NCBI RefSeq assembly: GCF_027922165.1
Contig: NZ_BSFD01000011.1
Location: forward strand, 685,253 to 749,252
Source: Brevundimonas intermedia
GTDB taxonomy: Bacteria > Pseudomonadota > Alphaproteobacteria > Caulobacterales > Caulobacteraceae
Direction of reading: 5' to 3'
DNA length: 64,000 nucleotides
The notes beneath the pieces were generated by a model. It ran no database searches and was not told the DNA's origin. It saw only the letters and a program-made list of their open reading frames with translations. Positions 23,433 through 31,526 of the stretch are shown here, piece by piece (position 1 is the first letter of the stretch; the number at the start of each line of letters is the position of its first letter). A program made the translations under genes and the position numbers.

Positions 23433-23789
23433 TCAGCGCACAGTCGCCAAAGCCCGCGCCGTACCCAGCAAGGCGGCGCGCTGCCGGCCGCCCATGCTAT
23501 CGTAGAGGCTGGCCAGTTCGTCCAACACCTCGCCGCGTGACGGCTCCCCGGATCCGTCCACCTTCGGATAGAAATCCATAACCGAACAGCCCAAAGCTGC
23601 GGACGCCTTGGCCAGTGTCGAGGCGGCCATGCGGTTCACGCCGCGTTCGTACTTCTGCACCTGCTGAAATGTAACCCCCAGCGACTGGGCCAACTTGGCC
23701 TGCGTCAAGCGCTCGCGTTGGCGCAACGCCCTCAGCTGCGCCCCCACGTGGACGTCTATGGGGTCGAGGGCATCATGCTGTACAGCCAT
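23433..23789 (-). CDS. XRE-family HTH regulator
   Basis: A 118-residue protein with a Cro/CI-type helix-turn-helix over residues 16-70 (VGAQLRALRQRERLTQAKLAQSLGVTFQQVQKYERGVNRMAASTL, split across helices 1-4). The short C-terminal helical tail is SLYDSMGGRQRAALLGTARALA. It resembles the many small alphaproteobacterial XRE regulators that stand near unrelated genes. It is the last of four minus-strand genes from 25276 down to 23433, separated by gaps of about 30 bases. Its targets are unknown. Confidence 0.85.
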   Translation of the reverse strand: MAVQHDALDPIDVHVGAQLRALRQRERLTQAKLAQSLGVTFQQVQKYERGVNRMAASTLAKASAALGCSVMDFYPKVDGSGEPSRGEVLDELASLYDSMGGRQRAALLGTARALATVR

Positions 23790-23819
23790 CGGGCTTCTCT
23801 CTTTAGTCAGACGACCCCG

Positions 23820-24224
23820 TTATAGCGTCGGTTGCCTTGGACGCCAGAGGACACCCCCGAGAAGCGAGGCAATAAGGGCGATATTCCAAACATAATAGGC
23901 GGTGACATAGGCCCATTGCTCCAGCGCCCTATTGGTGGCGAACACATAGTGCGTCGCCAGCACCAGAAATTGAAACCCAGCCGCAGCCTGTGTCCAGCGC
24001 CGACCCGATTGCAACGCCGCATAGAGCAGAAACAGGAAGACCGCCGAATCAGCCGCAATGGCGGCCCAAGGCGCGTTTCGATAATCGAACGAGCCGAGCT
24101 CAGTCACCGCCCACGCGAGACCAAGCACGACCGCAGCCGCCTTCTCCCAAAGACCGCCTCGCCAAAACGCGAGCGCGGCGGTCAGAAGGAAAAGGCACAG
24201 GGTGAACAGATAGATCGGCGACAT
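23820..24224 (-). CDS. Small integral membrane protein, unknown function
   Basis: A 134-residue protein with four predicted membrane helices: IYLFTLCLFLLTAALAFW, KAAAVVLGLAWAVTELG, AIAADSAVFLFLLYAALQ, and a C-terminal pair around FQFLVLATHYVFA and VWNIALIASLLGGVL. The ATG at 24224 gives a hydrophobic start. No family is recognised. It lies between the XRE regulator and another unknown gene in the same direction, with a codon pattern like its neighbours, so it is probably a genuine gene. Confidence 0.6.
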   Translation of the reverse strand: MSPIYLFTLCLFLLTAALAFWRGGLWEKAAAVVLGLAWAVTELGSFDYRNAPWAAIAADSAVFLFLLYAALQSGRRWTQAAAGFQFLVLATHYVFATNRALEQWAYVTAYYVWNIALIASLLGGVLWRPRQPTL

Positions 24225-24252
24225 GGACGCACCGTATCACCATCGCACTGAT

Positions 24253-24609
24253 TCAGGCGGCCTCTGTAACCACCATCAGACGCGTCTCCCGAGGCACTTG
24301 AGTCTCCGCCTTCTCCAGCCCCCCCAGCCGGACGCTGCGGAATTTGGTTTGTTCCTTCACCTCGGCAAGGGCGTTGTGCAACTGCACCATCGCCTCTTGC
24401 GCCTCGATCTGGGCCGCCATGGCGCGGGCCAGGGCGTTGAAGGCCGGCTGGCCGACGGTGGGGGACAGCCCAGCCTCCTTGCGGCTTCGGGTAAGCGCCT
24501 GGGCGAGTTTGCCCAGACGGTTGATTGATTGATCCTGTCCGGCTTCAGCCAGGTGTAGGGCATGGTGGAGGCGTGCAGCGATAGCCGCCGCCTGTTCGGC
24601 GCGTTTCAT
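24253..24609 (-). CDS. Hypothetical helical protein
   Basis: This 118-residue soluble protein starts MKRAEQAAAIAARLHHALHL. It is predicted to be mainly helical, with a likely coiled-coil hairpin (AFNALARAMAAQIEAQEAMVQLHNALAEVKEQTKF), and ends in ETRLMVVTEAA. No known domain is recognised. The ATG at 24609 is used rather than the upstream Met at 24633. It follows the LuxR-HTH gene by 34 bases on the same strand and precedes the membrane protein, so it is likely part of the same short transcript. Confidence 0.55.
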   Translation of the reverse strand: MKRAEQAAAIAARLHHALHLAEAGQDQSINRLGKLAQALTRSRKEAGLSPTVGQPAFNALARAMAAQIEAQEAMVQLHNALAEVKEQTKFRSVRLGGLEKAETQVPRETRLMVVTEAA

Positions 24610-24643
24610 TTGGGGTCCGTTGGAAAAGAGCAAGAGCCGCCAG

Positions 24644-25276
24644 TCAGCCGCCGTAGCGCAGTCTCTGCAGCAGGAAGGCGAACTGTTCGGCCCCGGCGAG
24701 GGCTGTGACGATCCAGACCGCTACGGCTGCGACGCCGAAAACGATGAGGATGCTTCCGAGCCGCCTGTGTCCGAGGTCGAGGGACTGAACTTCGCGTCCA
24801 GCATCGCGGAAGCGATGTAGAACAGTTCGGTCATCACCCCGCCAGGCGTTAGGAAGTGGGCTTGCTTGCGCGTGCCCTCCACCAAATGCCGGATCATGAG
24901 GCGCTTCGTTTCCGTGGTCGCCATCGTCGCTAGGATGGCTTCCATTTCGCGCCAGCTGATGGGCGGGATGGTATCGTCGAGATGGGTCATGGGGCGTCCT
25001 TTCAGCCGCTCCAACTGGCCCGATCCCCAACGTCGCCGCCATTGCGACCCCTTCGTATTGGGAATCGTTCGGAGGGCCCTCGACCGCCGCCAACACCAAT
25101 GCCGCCGCCACCCGGTTCTCGACCGCAAGCTTACGCGCGGCGTTCTCGCAATGCTTGTCCACGGTCCCGGGCTTGATCCCCAGAGTCCGCGCGATCTGCT
25201 TGGAATTATGGTGCGCGTGGACCAGCCGCAGACATTCGCGCTCTCGCGCCGTCAGCAGTTCCAAAATCTCGGACAT
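24644..25276 (-). CDS. LuxR-type HTH protein with C-terminal membrane segment; middle in doubt
   Basis: A 210-codon open frame. Residues 1-70 are a clear LuxR-type helix-turn-helix (LLTARERECLRLVHAHHNSK, QIARTLGIKPGTVDKHCENAARKLAVENRVAAAL). The last ~40 residues form a membrane helix (RLGSILIVFGVAAVAVWIVTALAG). Caulobacterales have a family of short regulators with just this HTH-plus-terminal-helix plan. The middle (about residues 95-170: HPAHQLARNGSHPSDDGDHG and similar) looks non-coding in this frame, with low G+C at third positions. The same DNA in another frame has strong coding bias and its own ribosome site. The gene may carry two compensating frameshifts, or overlap a second gene. Confidence 0.6.
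   Translation of the reverse strand: MSEILELLTARERECLRLVHAHHNSKQIARTLGIKPGTVDKHCENAARKLAVENRVAAALVLAAVEGPPNDSQYEGVAMAATLGIGPVGAAERTPHDPSRRYHPAHQLARNGSHPSDDGDHGNEAPHDPAFGGGHAQASPLPNAWRGDDRTVLHRFRDAGREVQSLDLGHRRLGSILIVFGVAAVAVWIVTALAGAEQFAFLLQRLRYGG
24721..24990 (-). CDS. Overlapping small ORF inside the LuxR-HTH gene
   Basis: An 89-codon frame starting MTHLDDTIPPISWREMEAIL and running through TKRLMIRHLVEGTRKQAHFL and GGVMTELFYIASAMLDAKF before degenerating into a Ser-rich end (SEASSSFSASQP). A strong ribosome site (AAAGGA) lies 8 bases before the ATG at 24990. Third codon positions are mostly G or C up to about 24760, unlike the overlapping LuxR frame. A shift of frame near 24760 would join it to the membrane helix of the other frame, giving a protein of about 115 residues. 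No family is recognised. It may be a real gene with a frameshifted tail. Confidence 0.45.
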   Translation of the reverse strand: MTHLDDTIPPISWREMEAILATMATTETKRLMIRHLVEGTRKQAHFLTPGGVMTELFYIASAMLDAKFSPSTSDTGGSEASSSFSASQP

Positions 25277-25509
25277 CGCCGTCTCCCCCTCGCCCCACCT
25301 ATGTCGCGCGGACGACGCCGAGCGGCAACGGTATTAACGCGAATTCGCCAGCCTCCGGCGGGCGCTCCAAACGCGTCCATAACGCGGCACGCCGATCATC
25401 GTCTCGGTACGCGCCTCAGCCGACCTTACGGCCAGCTGCCGCGAGGCGCAGGCGTGACGATCGCGCTGCTACGGATCGGCCAAGGAGTTGGTTTAGGGAT
25501 TTGAGGGGG

Positions 25510-25601
25510 TGGCGGAGACGGAGGGATTCGAACCCTCGGTACCCCTTACGGGGTACGACGATTTAGCAAACCGTTGCCTTCAGCCACTCGGCCACGTCTC
25601 C
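25510..25601 (-). tRNA. tRNA-Ser (anticodon GCU)
   Basis: The minus strand folds as a class II tRNA: acceptor GGAGACG/CGTCTCC, D-arm GCCGAGTGGCTGAAGGC, anticodon loop TTGCTAA (anticodon GCT, Ser AGC/AGU), a long variable arm with GTACCCC/GGGGTAC, and a T-arm GAGGG-TTCGAAT-CCCTC. The terminal CCA is encoded (25510-25512). The 92-base length fits tRNA-Ser. Confidence 0.97.
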
Positions 25602-25725
25602 AGCGAAGGGCTCGATAGCCGAGCATGATGCGTCGTGCAATCCGGTTCGAAGCAAAGACTTGTTGTTAACGCGACATAGAGGCGAACCGTGCTCTCTGGA
25701 GGCTCTTCCAGACCCACGGATCGCC

Positions 25726-27216
25726 ATGCCTGACTGCGCCTCTTCCCTCGCCCCCGCGACCATGATCGACGGGGCGGCGTCCGGACGGGCCGGGCGGGGT
25801 CCGTTTCGGCCGGAGGTCTGGCTGAATGCGCGCCAGAGGTCCAGCGTGCGCCTGGCTGTCTATTATTTCCGCGCCGCCGATGTCGCGGTCGCCGCCGGCC
25901 TGGCCCTCGCGGCCCTGTGGGCGCTGGGGGATCTGGATCCCCGGACCCTCACCCTGGGCGCCGTCATCCCCCTGGCCGTGGGCGCGGTCGCGATCCTGGC
26001 CCTTCTGCGCGGCCTGGGCCTGTATCGATTCGGGCCGAACCCGGCGCCCCTGATCCATCTGGCCTGCGTGGTCCTGGCCGGCGGGCTGGCGACCGGGGCG
26101 GCGCTGGGCCTGGGTCTCGCGCTGGGCCAGGGTCTGGGCCCGGTGATTCCCTGGGGCGTGGGGACGACCCTGGTCCTGATCGCCCTGCACGGCCTGTGGC
26201 TGACGCTGGTGGCGCGTTGGCGTCGCCAAGGCGCCCTGTCGCCCAACATCGTCATCGTGGGCGCCACCCGTAACGCCGAGGCCCTGATCGAGCGGGCTCT
26301 TGAGCGGCGCGACCTCAATGTGCTGGGCGTGTTCGACGACCGACTGGCCCGTTCGCCCGACAGCCTGGCCGGGGTGCCCGTGCTCGGGGCCGCCGACGCC
26401 CTGCTGAGCCACCGGATGCTGCCCTATGTCGACCGCATCATCCTGGCCATCGACGCCGAGGCCGGGCCGCGCGTGCGCGACCTGACGCGCCGGCTCGAGA
26501 CCCTGCCCAATCCGCTGACCATCCTCGTCGATTCCGAGACCGGGCGGGACGCGGTCCTGACCCGGCTGGCCGGCGCCCCCCTGGCCCAGATCGGCGGCGG
26601 CAGCCCCGACGCCCGCGCCTTCGTCAAACGGCTGCAAGATCTGGTCATCGGCGCCCTGGCCCTGATCGCCGCCGCCCCGGTCATGGCGGTGATCGCCCTG
26701 GCCATCCGCCTGGACAGCCCCGGCCCGATCTTCTTCCGCCAGCGCCGCCACGGCTTCAACCAGGAAGCCATTGTGGTGTGGAAATTCCGCTCGATGCGCC
26801 ACGCCGCCGCCGACGCCACCGCCAGCCGCCAGATCACCGCCAATGACGACCGTGTCACCCGTGTCGGCCGCTTCATCCGCGCCACCAGCCTGGACGAGCT
26901 GCCCCAGATCTTCAACGTCCTGACCGGCGAGATGTCCCTGGTCGGTCCCCGCCCCCACGCCATCGGCATGAAGACCGGCGAGACCGAATCCGCTCTGCTG
27001 GTCGCCGAATACGCCCACCGCCACCGCATCAAGCCCGGCATGACCGGCTGGGCCGCCATCAAGGGCTCGCGCGGCCCGGTCAACACCGAGGCCGAGGTGC
27101 GCCGCCGGGTTGAGCTGGACGTCGACTATATCCAGCGCCAGTCCTTCTGGCTGGACTTGTGGATCATTCTGATCACCGTGCCCGTCCTGCTGGGCGACCG
27201 GGCCGCCGTCAGGTGA
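25726..27216 (+). CDS. hfsE: Polyprenyl-phosphate hexose-1-phosphate transferase (HfsE/WcaJ-like)
   Basis: A 496-residue initiating enzyme for polysaccharide synthesis; it loads a sugar-1-phosphate onto undecaprenyl phosphate at the inner membrane. The N-terminal half has four or five membrane helices and a CoA-binding-like Rossmann segment (NIVIVGATRNAEALIERAL). The C-terminal catalytic domain has FFRQRRHGFNQEAIVVWKFRS, ATSLDELPQIFNVLTGEMSL-VGPRP, HRIKPGMTGWAAIKGSRGP and VELDVDYIQRQSFWLDLWI. The start is uncertain; the ATG at 25726 is used, with the next Met at 25762. In Caulobacter, HfsE plays this part in holdfast synthesis and hfsF, hfsG, hfsB, hfsA and hfsD homologues follow here, so the symbol is by context. 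Confidence 0.8.
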   Translation: MPDCASSLAPATMIDGAASGRAGRGPFRPEVWLNARQRSSVRLAVYYFRAADVAVAAGLALAALWALGDLDPRTLTLGAVIPLAVGAVAILALLRGLGLYRFGPNPAPLIHLACVVLAGGLATGAALGLGLALGQGLGPVIPWGVGTTLVLIALHGLWLTLVARWRRQGALSPNIVIVGATRNAEALIERALERRDLNVLGVFDDRLARSPDSLAGVPVLGAADALLSHRMLPYVDRIILAIDAEAGPRVRDLTRRLETLPNPLTILVDSETGRDAVLTRLAGAPLAQIGGGSPDARAFVKRLQDLVIGALALIAAAPVMAVIALAIRLDSPGPIFFRQRRHGFNQEAIVVWKFRSMRHAAADATASRQITANDDRVTRVGRFIRATSLDELPQIFNVLTGEMSLVGPRPHAIGMKTGETESALLVAEYAHRHRIKPGMTGWAAIKGSRGPVNTEAEVRRRVELDVDYIQRQSFWLDLWIILITVPVLLGDRAAVR

Positions 27217-28673
27217 GCGAGACGCGCATGTTCTGGCGCGGCGTCTGGGGCTATCTGCCGGCCCAGATCGTCCAGGGCGTGGTCGGTTTCCTGACCATCG
27301 TCGTCTTCACCCGCCTGCTCAGCCCCGAGGATTTCGGCCGTTACGCCCTGGCCTTCTCGGTCACCAGCCTGGCCCATACGGTCAGCTTCAGCTGGCTGGA
27401 GGCCGCTATGGCCCGCTTCTGGGCGGCCGAGCGCACGCCGGGCGGCTTGGCCACCCATTTCGCCAGCCTGTACCGGACGTCTTTCGCCGTGATCGCCGTC
27501 TTCGTGCCGCTGGCCGCCCTGGTGGTCTGGCTTCTGCCCCTGACCCCGGCCTTCAAGCTGGCGGTCGGATTCGGCCTGGCCGGGGCGCCGATCCGCAACC
27601 TGGCCAAGCTCGCGCAGGAGCGTTATCGCGCGGCCGGCGAGGTGTCCAAGGCCGCCACGGTCGATATGGCCGTCGCCGTCCTGGGCTTCCTGGTCGGGGC
27701 CGGTTTCGCCCTGGCCGGCGCCGGTGCGGCCTCGCCCCTGCTGGGACTGATGATCGCCCCGCTGTTCGCCCTGCCCTTCATCCTGCCGGGCGAACTGCGC
27801 CAGTCGGCCGGCGGAACCGTGGATCGCGCGCGGCTGAAGGCCTACGCCGCCTACGGCTATCCGATCGCGGCGTCGCTGACCCTGGCCCTGGTCCTGGCCT
27901 CGACCGACCGTTTCCTGCTGGCGGCCTTCATGGATGCGGCGGCGGTCGGCGCCTATCACGCCAGCTACAGCCTGGCGAACCGCACCCTGGACGTGATGTT
28001 CATCTGGCTGGGCGCAGCCGGCGCCCCGGCCATGGTCATGGCGCTGGAGCGCGGCGGTCGCGAGGCTCTGCGCCAGACGGCCCTGGAACAGGGCTCGACC
28101 CTGATCCTGATCGGCCTGCCCGCCGCCGTCGGCCTGTCCCTGGTCGCTCGCCCCCTCGCCGAGCTGATGATCGGCCCCGAGCTGCGCGTCGCCGCCGCCC
28201 TGGTGACGCCCTGGATCGCGGCCTCGGCCTTCATGTCCGGCCTGATCGCCTATTATTTCGGTTTCGGCTTCACCCTGGGCAAGAAGACCGGCCTGCTGCT
28301 GGTCACCATGGCTGTTCCGGCGCTGGCCAACATCGTCCTGAACCTGGTGCTGATCCCCCGGCTGGGCGTGCTGGGCGCCGCCGTCGCCACAGCCCTCAGC
28401 TTCGCCATAGGCCTGGTCGCCTGTCTGCTGATCAGCCGCCGCGCCATCGCCCTGCCCGTTCCGTGGGAAGCCCTGATCCGTTGCGGCGTCGCTTCGACCG
28501 GCATGGCCCTGGTGGTCTGGCGCCTTCCGCCGCTGGGCGGTTTTGTTGAACTGGTGCTGGACGCGAGCGTCGGCGGACTGGTCTATGCGGCCCTGGCGCT
28601 CACCCTGAACGCCGCCGGGGTGCGCGACGTGCTGAACCGACTGATCCAGTCCCGACGGGGGGCGACGGCATGA
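27213..28673 (+). CDS. hfsF: Polysaccharide flippase, Wzx/MATE-like (HfsF-like)
   Basis: A 486-residue membrane protein with 12-14 helices of the lipopolysaccharide/polysaccharide flippase (MOP) superfamily. It is expected to flip lipid-linked oligosaccharide to the periplasm. Seen: the N-terminal LPAQIVQGVVGFLTIVVFTRLLSPEDFGRYAL and the internal LALVLASTDRFLLAAFMDAAAVGAY, both typical of Wzx proteins. The GTG at 27213 overlaps the stop of the transferase gene (GTGA); the ATG at 27228 is an alternative. It is followed with a 4-base overlap by a glycosyltransferase. HfsF by gene order. Confidence 0.8.
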   Translation: MSETRMFWRGVWGYLPAQIVQGVVGFLTIVVFTRLLSPEDFGRYALAFSVTSLAHTVSFSWLEAAMARFWAAERTPGGLATHFASLYRTSFAVIAVFVPLAALVVWLLPLTPAFKLAVGFGLAGAPIRNLAKLAQERYRAAGEVSKAATVDMAVAVLGFLVGAGFALAGAGAASPLLGLMIAPLFALPFILPGELRQSAGGTVDRARLKAYAAYGYPIAASLTLALVLASTDRFLLAAFMDAAAVGAYHASYSLANRTLDVMFIWLGAAGAPAMVMALERGGREALRQTALEQGSTLILIGLPAAVGLSLVARPLAELMIGPELRVAAALVTPWIAASAFMSGLIAYYFGFGFTLGKKTGLLLVTMAVPALANIVLNLVLIPRLGVLGAAVATALSFAIGLVACLLISRRAIALPVPWEALIRCGVASTGMALVVWRLPPLGGFVELVLDASVGGLVYAALALTLNAAGVRDVLNRLIQSRRGATA

Positions 28674-29611
28674 GCGGCTCCCGCGCCGACATCCACGACA
28701 ACCCCGGCTGGGCCGCCGCCCGGCCCGTCCTGTCGGTCCTGATCCCCTTCCTGCGCGACGATCCCGAACCCCTGCTGCGTCGGCTGGATACCGAAGGCTC
28801 CGCCCTGGCCGGCCGGGTCGAGCTGATCCTGCTGGACGACGGCACCGGCGACGCCGCCCTGACCGCCCGGCTGAAGGCGGCGCTGGACGCCCTGGCCCTG
28901 CCCGCCCGGCTCGTCACCCTGTCCGCCAACGAAGGCCGGGCGCGCGGTCGCAACCGGCTGACCATCGCCGCCCGCGCCGGGTCCTGGCTATTCCTCGACA
29001 GCGACATGAAGCCGGACAGCCCGCGCTTCCTCCAGACCTGGGTCGATCTGATCACGCGCGACGACCCGGCTGTAGCCTTCGGCGGTTTCTCGCTGAAACA
29101 GGCGCCGCGCGACCGCCGCTTCGCCGTCCACCGCGCCCTGTCCGGCGCCAGCGAGTGCGTCCGCGCCGCCCAGCGCGCCAAGACGCCCGAGAAATACGTC
29201 TACACCTCCAACCTGCTGGTCCGGCGCGATGTCTTCGCCGTCGAATCCTTCGACCCCGGCTTCACAGGCTGGGGCTGGGAGGATGTCGAATGGGCCATGC
29301 GGGTCGCCCGCCGGTTCCAGGTGGTTCACATCGACAACCCGGCCACGCACATGGGCCTGGACACGGTGGCGGACCTGGCGCGCAAGTTTGACCAGGGCGC
29401 CGCCAACTTCGCCCGCGTCGTCGCCCTGCACCCGGCCATCGTCCAGACCTACCCCAGCTACAAGGCCGCCCGCGCCCTGAAACGGCTGCCTTCCCTGCCC
29501 CTGATCCGTCGCATGGCCCGGGGTGCGGCCCTGTCGCCCCTGTTGCCGACCCGCACCCGCGCCTTCGCCCTGCGCCTGTATCGCGCCGCCGTCTATGCGG
29601 ACGCGATCTGA
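28670..29611 (+). CDS. Glycosyltransferase family 2 (HfsG-like)
   Basis: A 313-residue GT-A fold glycosyltransferase. Seen: VLSVLIPFLRDDPEPL, the nucleotide-binding ELILLDDGTGDAAL, the metal-binding DXD equivalent SWLFLDSDMKPDSP near residue 105, and the acceptor region FTGWGWEDVEWAMRVARRF, which resembles the ED-containing catalytic base motif. The C-terminal Arg-rich helices probably touch the membrane. It starts within the flippase stop codon (ATGA) and ends one base into the next gene. It is placed where hfsG stands in Caulobacter. Sugar specificity is unknown. Confidence 0.82.
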   Translation: MSGSRADIHDNPGWAAARPVLSVLIPFLRDDPEPLLRRLDTEGSALAGRVELILLDDGTGDAALTARLKAALDALALPARLVTLSANEGRARGRNRLTIAARAGSWLFLDSDMKPDSPRFLQTWVDLITRDDPAVAFGGFSLKQAPRDRRFAVHRALSGASECVRAAQRAKTPEKYVYTSNLLVRRDVFAVESFDPGFTGWGWEDVEWAMRVARRFQVVHIDNPATHMGLDTVADLARKFDQGAANFARVVALHPAIVQTYPSYKAARALKRLPSLPLIRRMARGAALSPLLPTRTRAFALRLYRAAVYADAI

Positions 29612-30543
29612 TGCAGAATGTCGCCGTCGTCATTCCCACCCTGCGTCGCCCGGCCATGCTGGAGCGGGCCCTGCGTTCGGTCTTCGCCCAGGTCGGGTCG
29701 CTGGACCGGATCGCCGCCGTGGTCGTCGCCGACAATGACCCCGACGGTTCGGCCGCCGCCCTGATCGACCGCCTGCGGGCCGAGACGCCGGTTCCCTTGA
29801 CCTACGCCCACGCCCCCGTCCCCGGCGTCGCCACGGCCCGCAACATCGGCTTGGCCGCTACGGACGCTCCCCTGATCGCCTTCCTCGACGACGACGAGGC
29901 CGCCTCCCCCGGCTGGCTGGCCGCCCTGTTGCAGGCCCAGTCTCAGACCGGCGCCGACGTCCTGTTCGGCCCCATCCGCGGTCGTGTGCCCGACGGAACC
30001 GGCTGGACCACCCCCTATCTGGAGCGGTTCTTCGGCCGCGACGGCCCGACCCAGACCGGCCTGACCGACCAGATCCACGGCTGCGGCAACAGCCTGATGG
30101 TCCGCGCCACCGCCCTGCCCGGCCCCGCCCCCTTCGATGCCGCCATGGACCAGACCGGGGGCGAGGACGACCGCCTGTTCACCGCCCTGCAAGCGCGCGG
30201 CGGCCGGTTCGGCTGGGCCGCAGACGCCTGGGTGGACGAGTTCGCGCCCCCCGACCGCGCCACCCTGAACTACGCCCTGCTGCGCGCCTTCGCCTATGGC
30301 CAGAGCCCCAGCCAGATGGCCGCCGCCCGCCGCGACTGGCCCGGCGTCGCCCGCTGGATGCTGATCGGCGCCGCCCAGGCCGCCGTCTGGGCCCTCGCCT
30401 CCCTCGCCCTGACCCTGCTTCGCCGCCCCGCCCGCGCCGAAACCCTGGACCGCACCGCGCGGGGATTGGGCAAGATCTTCTGGACCAAAGGGTTCGAGCC
30501 GAAACTCTATGGCGCGGCGATGATGAGGCGGAGCACCACCTGA
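29611..30543 (+). CDS. Glycosyltransferase family 2
   Basis: A 310-residue GT2 enzyme. Seen: VAVVIPTLRRPAMLERALRS, VVVADNDPDGSAAAL, the DXD-like APLIAFLDDDEAASPGWL, the acceptor motif QIHGCGNSLMVRATAL, and TGGEDDRLFTALQARGGRFG with the acidic pair of the catalytic base. One C-terminal hydrophobic stretch (WMLIGAAQAAVWALASLALTLL) suggests membrane anchoring. Its ATG shares the A of the preceding TGA. It is the last gene of the four-gene plus-strand operon. Which linkage it forms is not known. Confidence 0.82.
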   Translation: MQNVAVVIPTLRRPAMLERALRSVFAQVGSLDRIAAVVVADNDPDGSAAALIDRLRAETPVPLTYAHAPVPGVATARNIGLAATDAPLIAFLDDDEAASPGWLAALLQAQSQTGADVLFGPIRGRVPDGTGWTTPYLERFFGRDGPTQTGLTDQIHGCGNSLMVRATALPGPAPFDAAMDQTGGEDDRLFTALQARGGRFGWAADAWVDEFAPPDRATLNYALLRAFAYGQSPSQMAAARRDWPGVARWMLIGAAQAAVWALASLALTLLRRPARAETLDRTARGLGKIFWTKGFEPKLYGAAMMRRSTT

Positions 30544-30725
30544 GCCGGGACGATGGGCCCGCGCGCACAATTCCGAAGACGAACCGTCGTATTATCAAGC
30601 GGTTGAATATTAAAAGGGCGATCAAACCAACGCCCTGCGGATCGGAGTTATGATCTGGCGCTGGTCTTTGACATCGCGATCCAGAAGAGCTGAAGGGCCG
30701 AGCCCTCGCGCCGCAGAATAGACGA

Positions 30726-30764
30726 AAATAGACTCATTTTTTTTCGAGTCGATTGAGTCTATTT
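30726..30764. terminator. Inverted repeat with clustered GANTC sites between convergent genes
   Basis: Perfect 11-bp arms AAATAGACTCA (30726-30736) and TGAGTCTATTT (30754-30764) enclose a loop with eight T residues and a further CGAGTC. It lies just past the hfsB-like stop and 180 bases past the glycosyltransferase stop, so it may end both transcripts. It also holds three GANTC sites in 29 bases (30731, 30746, 30755). The rest of the 231-base gap shows no gene. Confidence 0.45.
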
Positions 30765-30774
30765 CGCTCGGGCC

Positions 30775-31476
30775 TCAGCCCGCCAGCCGGCTCAGGAACT
30801 TGGGCGGCTTGTAGGTCGAACGGTTCATGACCACCCCGGCGATGCGGCCGCCGACCGCCTCGATCTCGTCGCGCAGGATCACCGGTCCGCTCGCGGTCGC
30901 CCCGCCGGCCGCCACCACCAGCACCGTCATGTCGACGAAGGGCGCCAGGATGATCGCCATGTCGTTGCGGTCCGCCGCCGGGCTGTCGATGACGATGGTG
31001 TCGGCGTGCGGCCTCAAGGCGTCCCAATAGCGCGGCTCGCCCACCGCCTCGACGCGGTGGCCCGAGCGCAGCGACTCCATGTGGAACCGGGTCGTCCACA
31101 GACGCCCGCCTAGGCAAGGGCGTGCGGTCAACAGGCGCGCAGGTGGAACCGGCTTGCCGTCCCGCCCCGTCGGCGCCGGGGTGACGGCGAAAAAGCTGGA
31201 CCCGTCGGGCGAGGCCTGGGCCGGCTTGCCCAGTTGGCCGAACCGGTCCGGTTCGGCGGCGATGGCGTCCAGCTGGCCCTGCTGGGCCAGGTCTCCGTCC
31301 ACCAGCCATACCGGCTTGCGCGCCCGAACGGCGGCCAGCCGCGCAAACTCTCGCGCCACAGTCGAGACCCCTTCGCCCGTCGTGGCGGCGGCGAACTGGA
31401 TCACGCGGGCGCGATGCGCCGGAGCAGGCCCCAGCGCCGCCCACAGACCGGCCATTTCGGACGTCAGATCGACCAT
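30775..31476 (-). CDS. hfsB: HfsB/CpsD-like ATPase, degenerate Walker A
   Basis: A 233-residue protein of the bacterial tyrosine autokinase/CpsD ParA-like fold that partners the chain-length protein. Seen: VIQFAAATTGEGVSTVAREFARL (residues 26-47) in place of the usual GEGKST P-loop, so the nucleotide-gripping Lys is Val38. Also seen: KPVWLVDGDLAQQGQL (Walker A'-like), HADTIVIDSPAADRND (Walker B-like) and VLVVAAGGATASGP. There is no tyrosine-rich tail, so kinase activity is doubtful. HfsB of the Caulobacter holdfast system is a similar short protein. It is placed 50 bases downstream of the hfsA-like gene. Confidence 0.72.
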   Translation of the reverse strand: MVDLTSEMAGLWAALGPAPAHRARVIQFAAATTGEGVSTVAREFARLAAVRARKPVWLVDGDLAQQGQLDAIAAEPDRFGQLGKPAQASPDGSSFFAVTPAPTGRDGKPVPPARLLTARPCLGGRLWTTRFHMESLRSGHRVEAVGEPRYWDALRPHADTIVIDSPAADRNDMAIILAPFVDMTVLVVAAGGATASGPVILRDEIEAVGGRIAGVVMNRSTYKPPKFLSRLAG

Positions 31477-31526
31477 CGAATCGCTATGCGCGCTCCATCA
31501 GGCCGCAGCCTATCACGGCCACGCGC

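Noticed and set aside
25277..25509. Possible small gene between the LuxR-HTH gene and the tRNA
   Set aside because: No frame shows a convincing start, ribosome site or codon bias; I see only promoter-like sequence.
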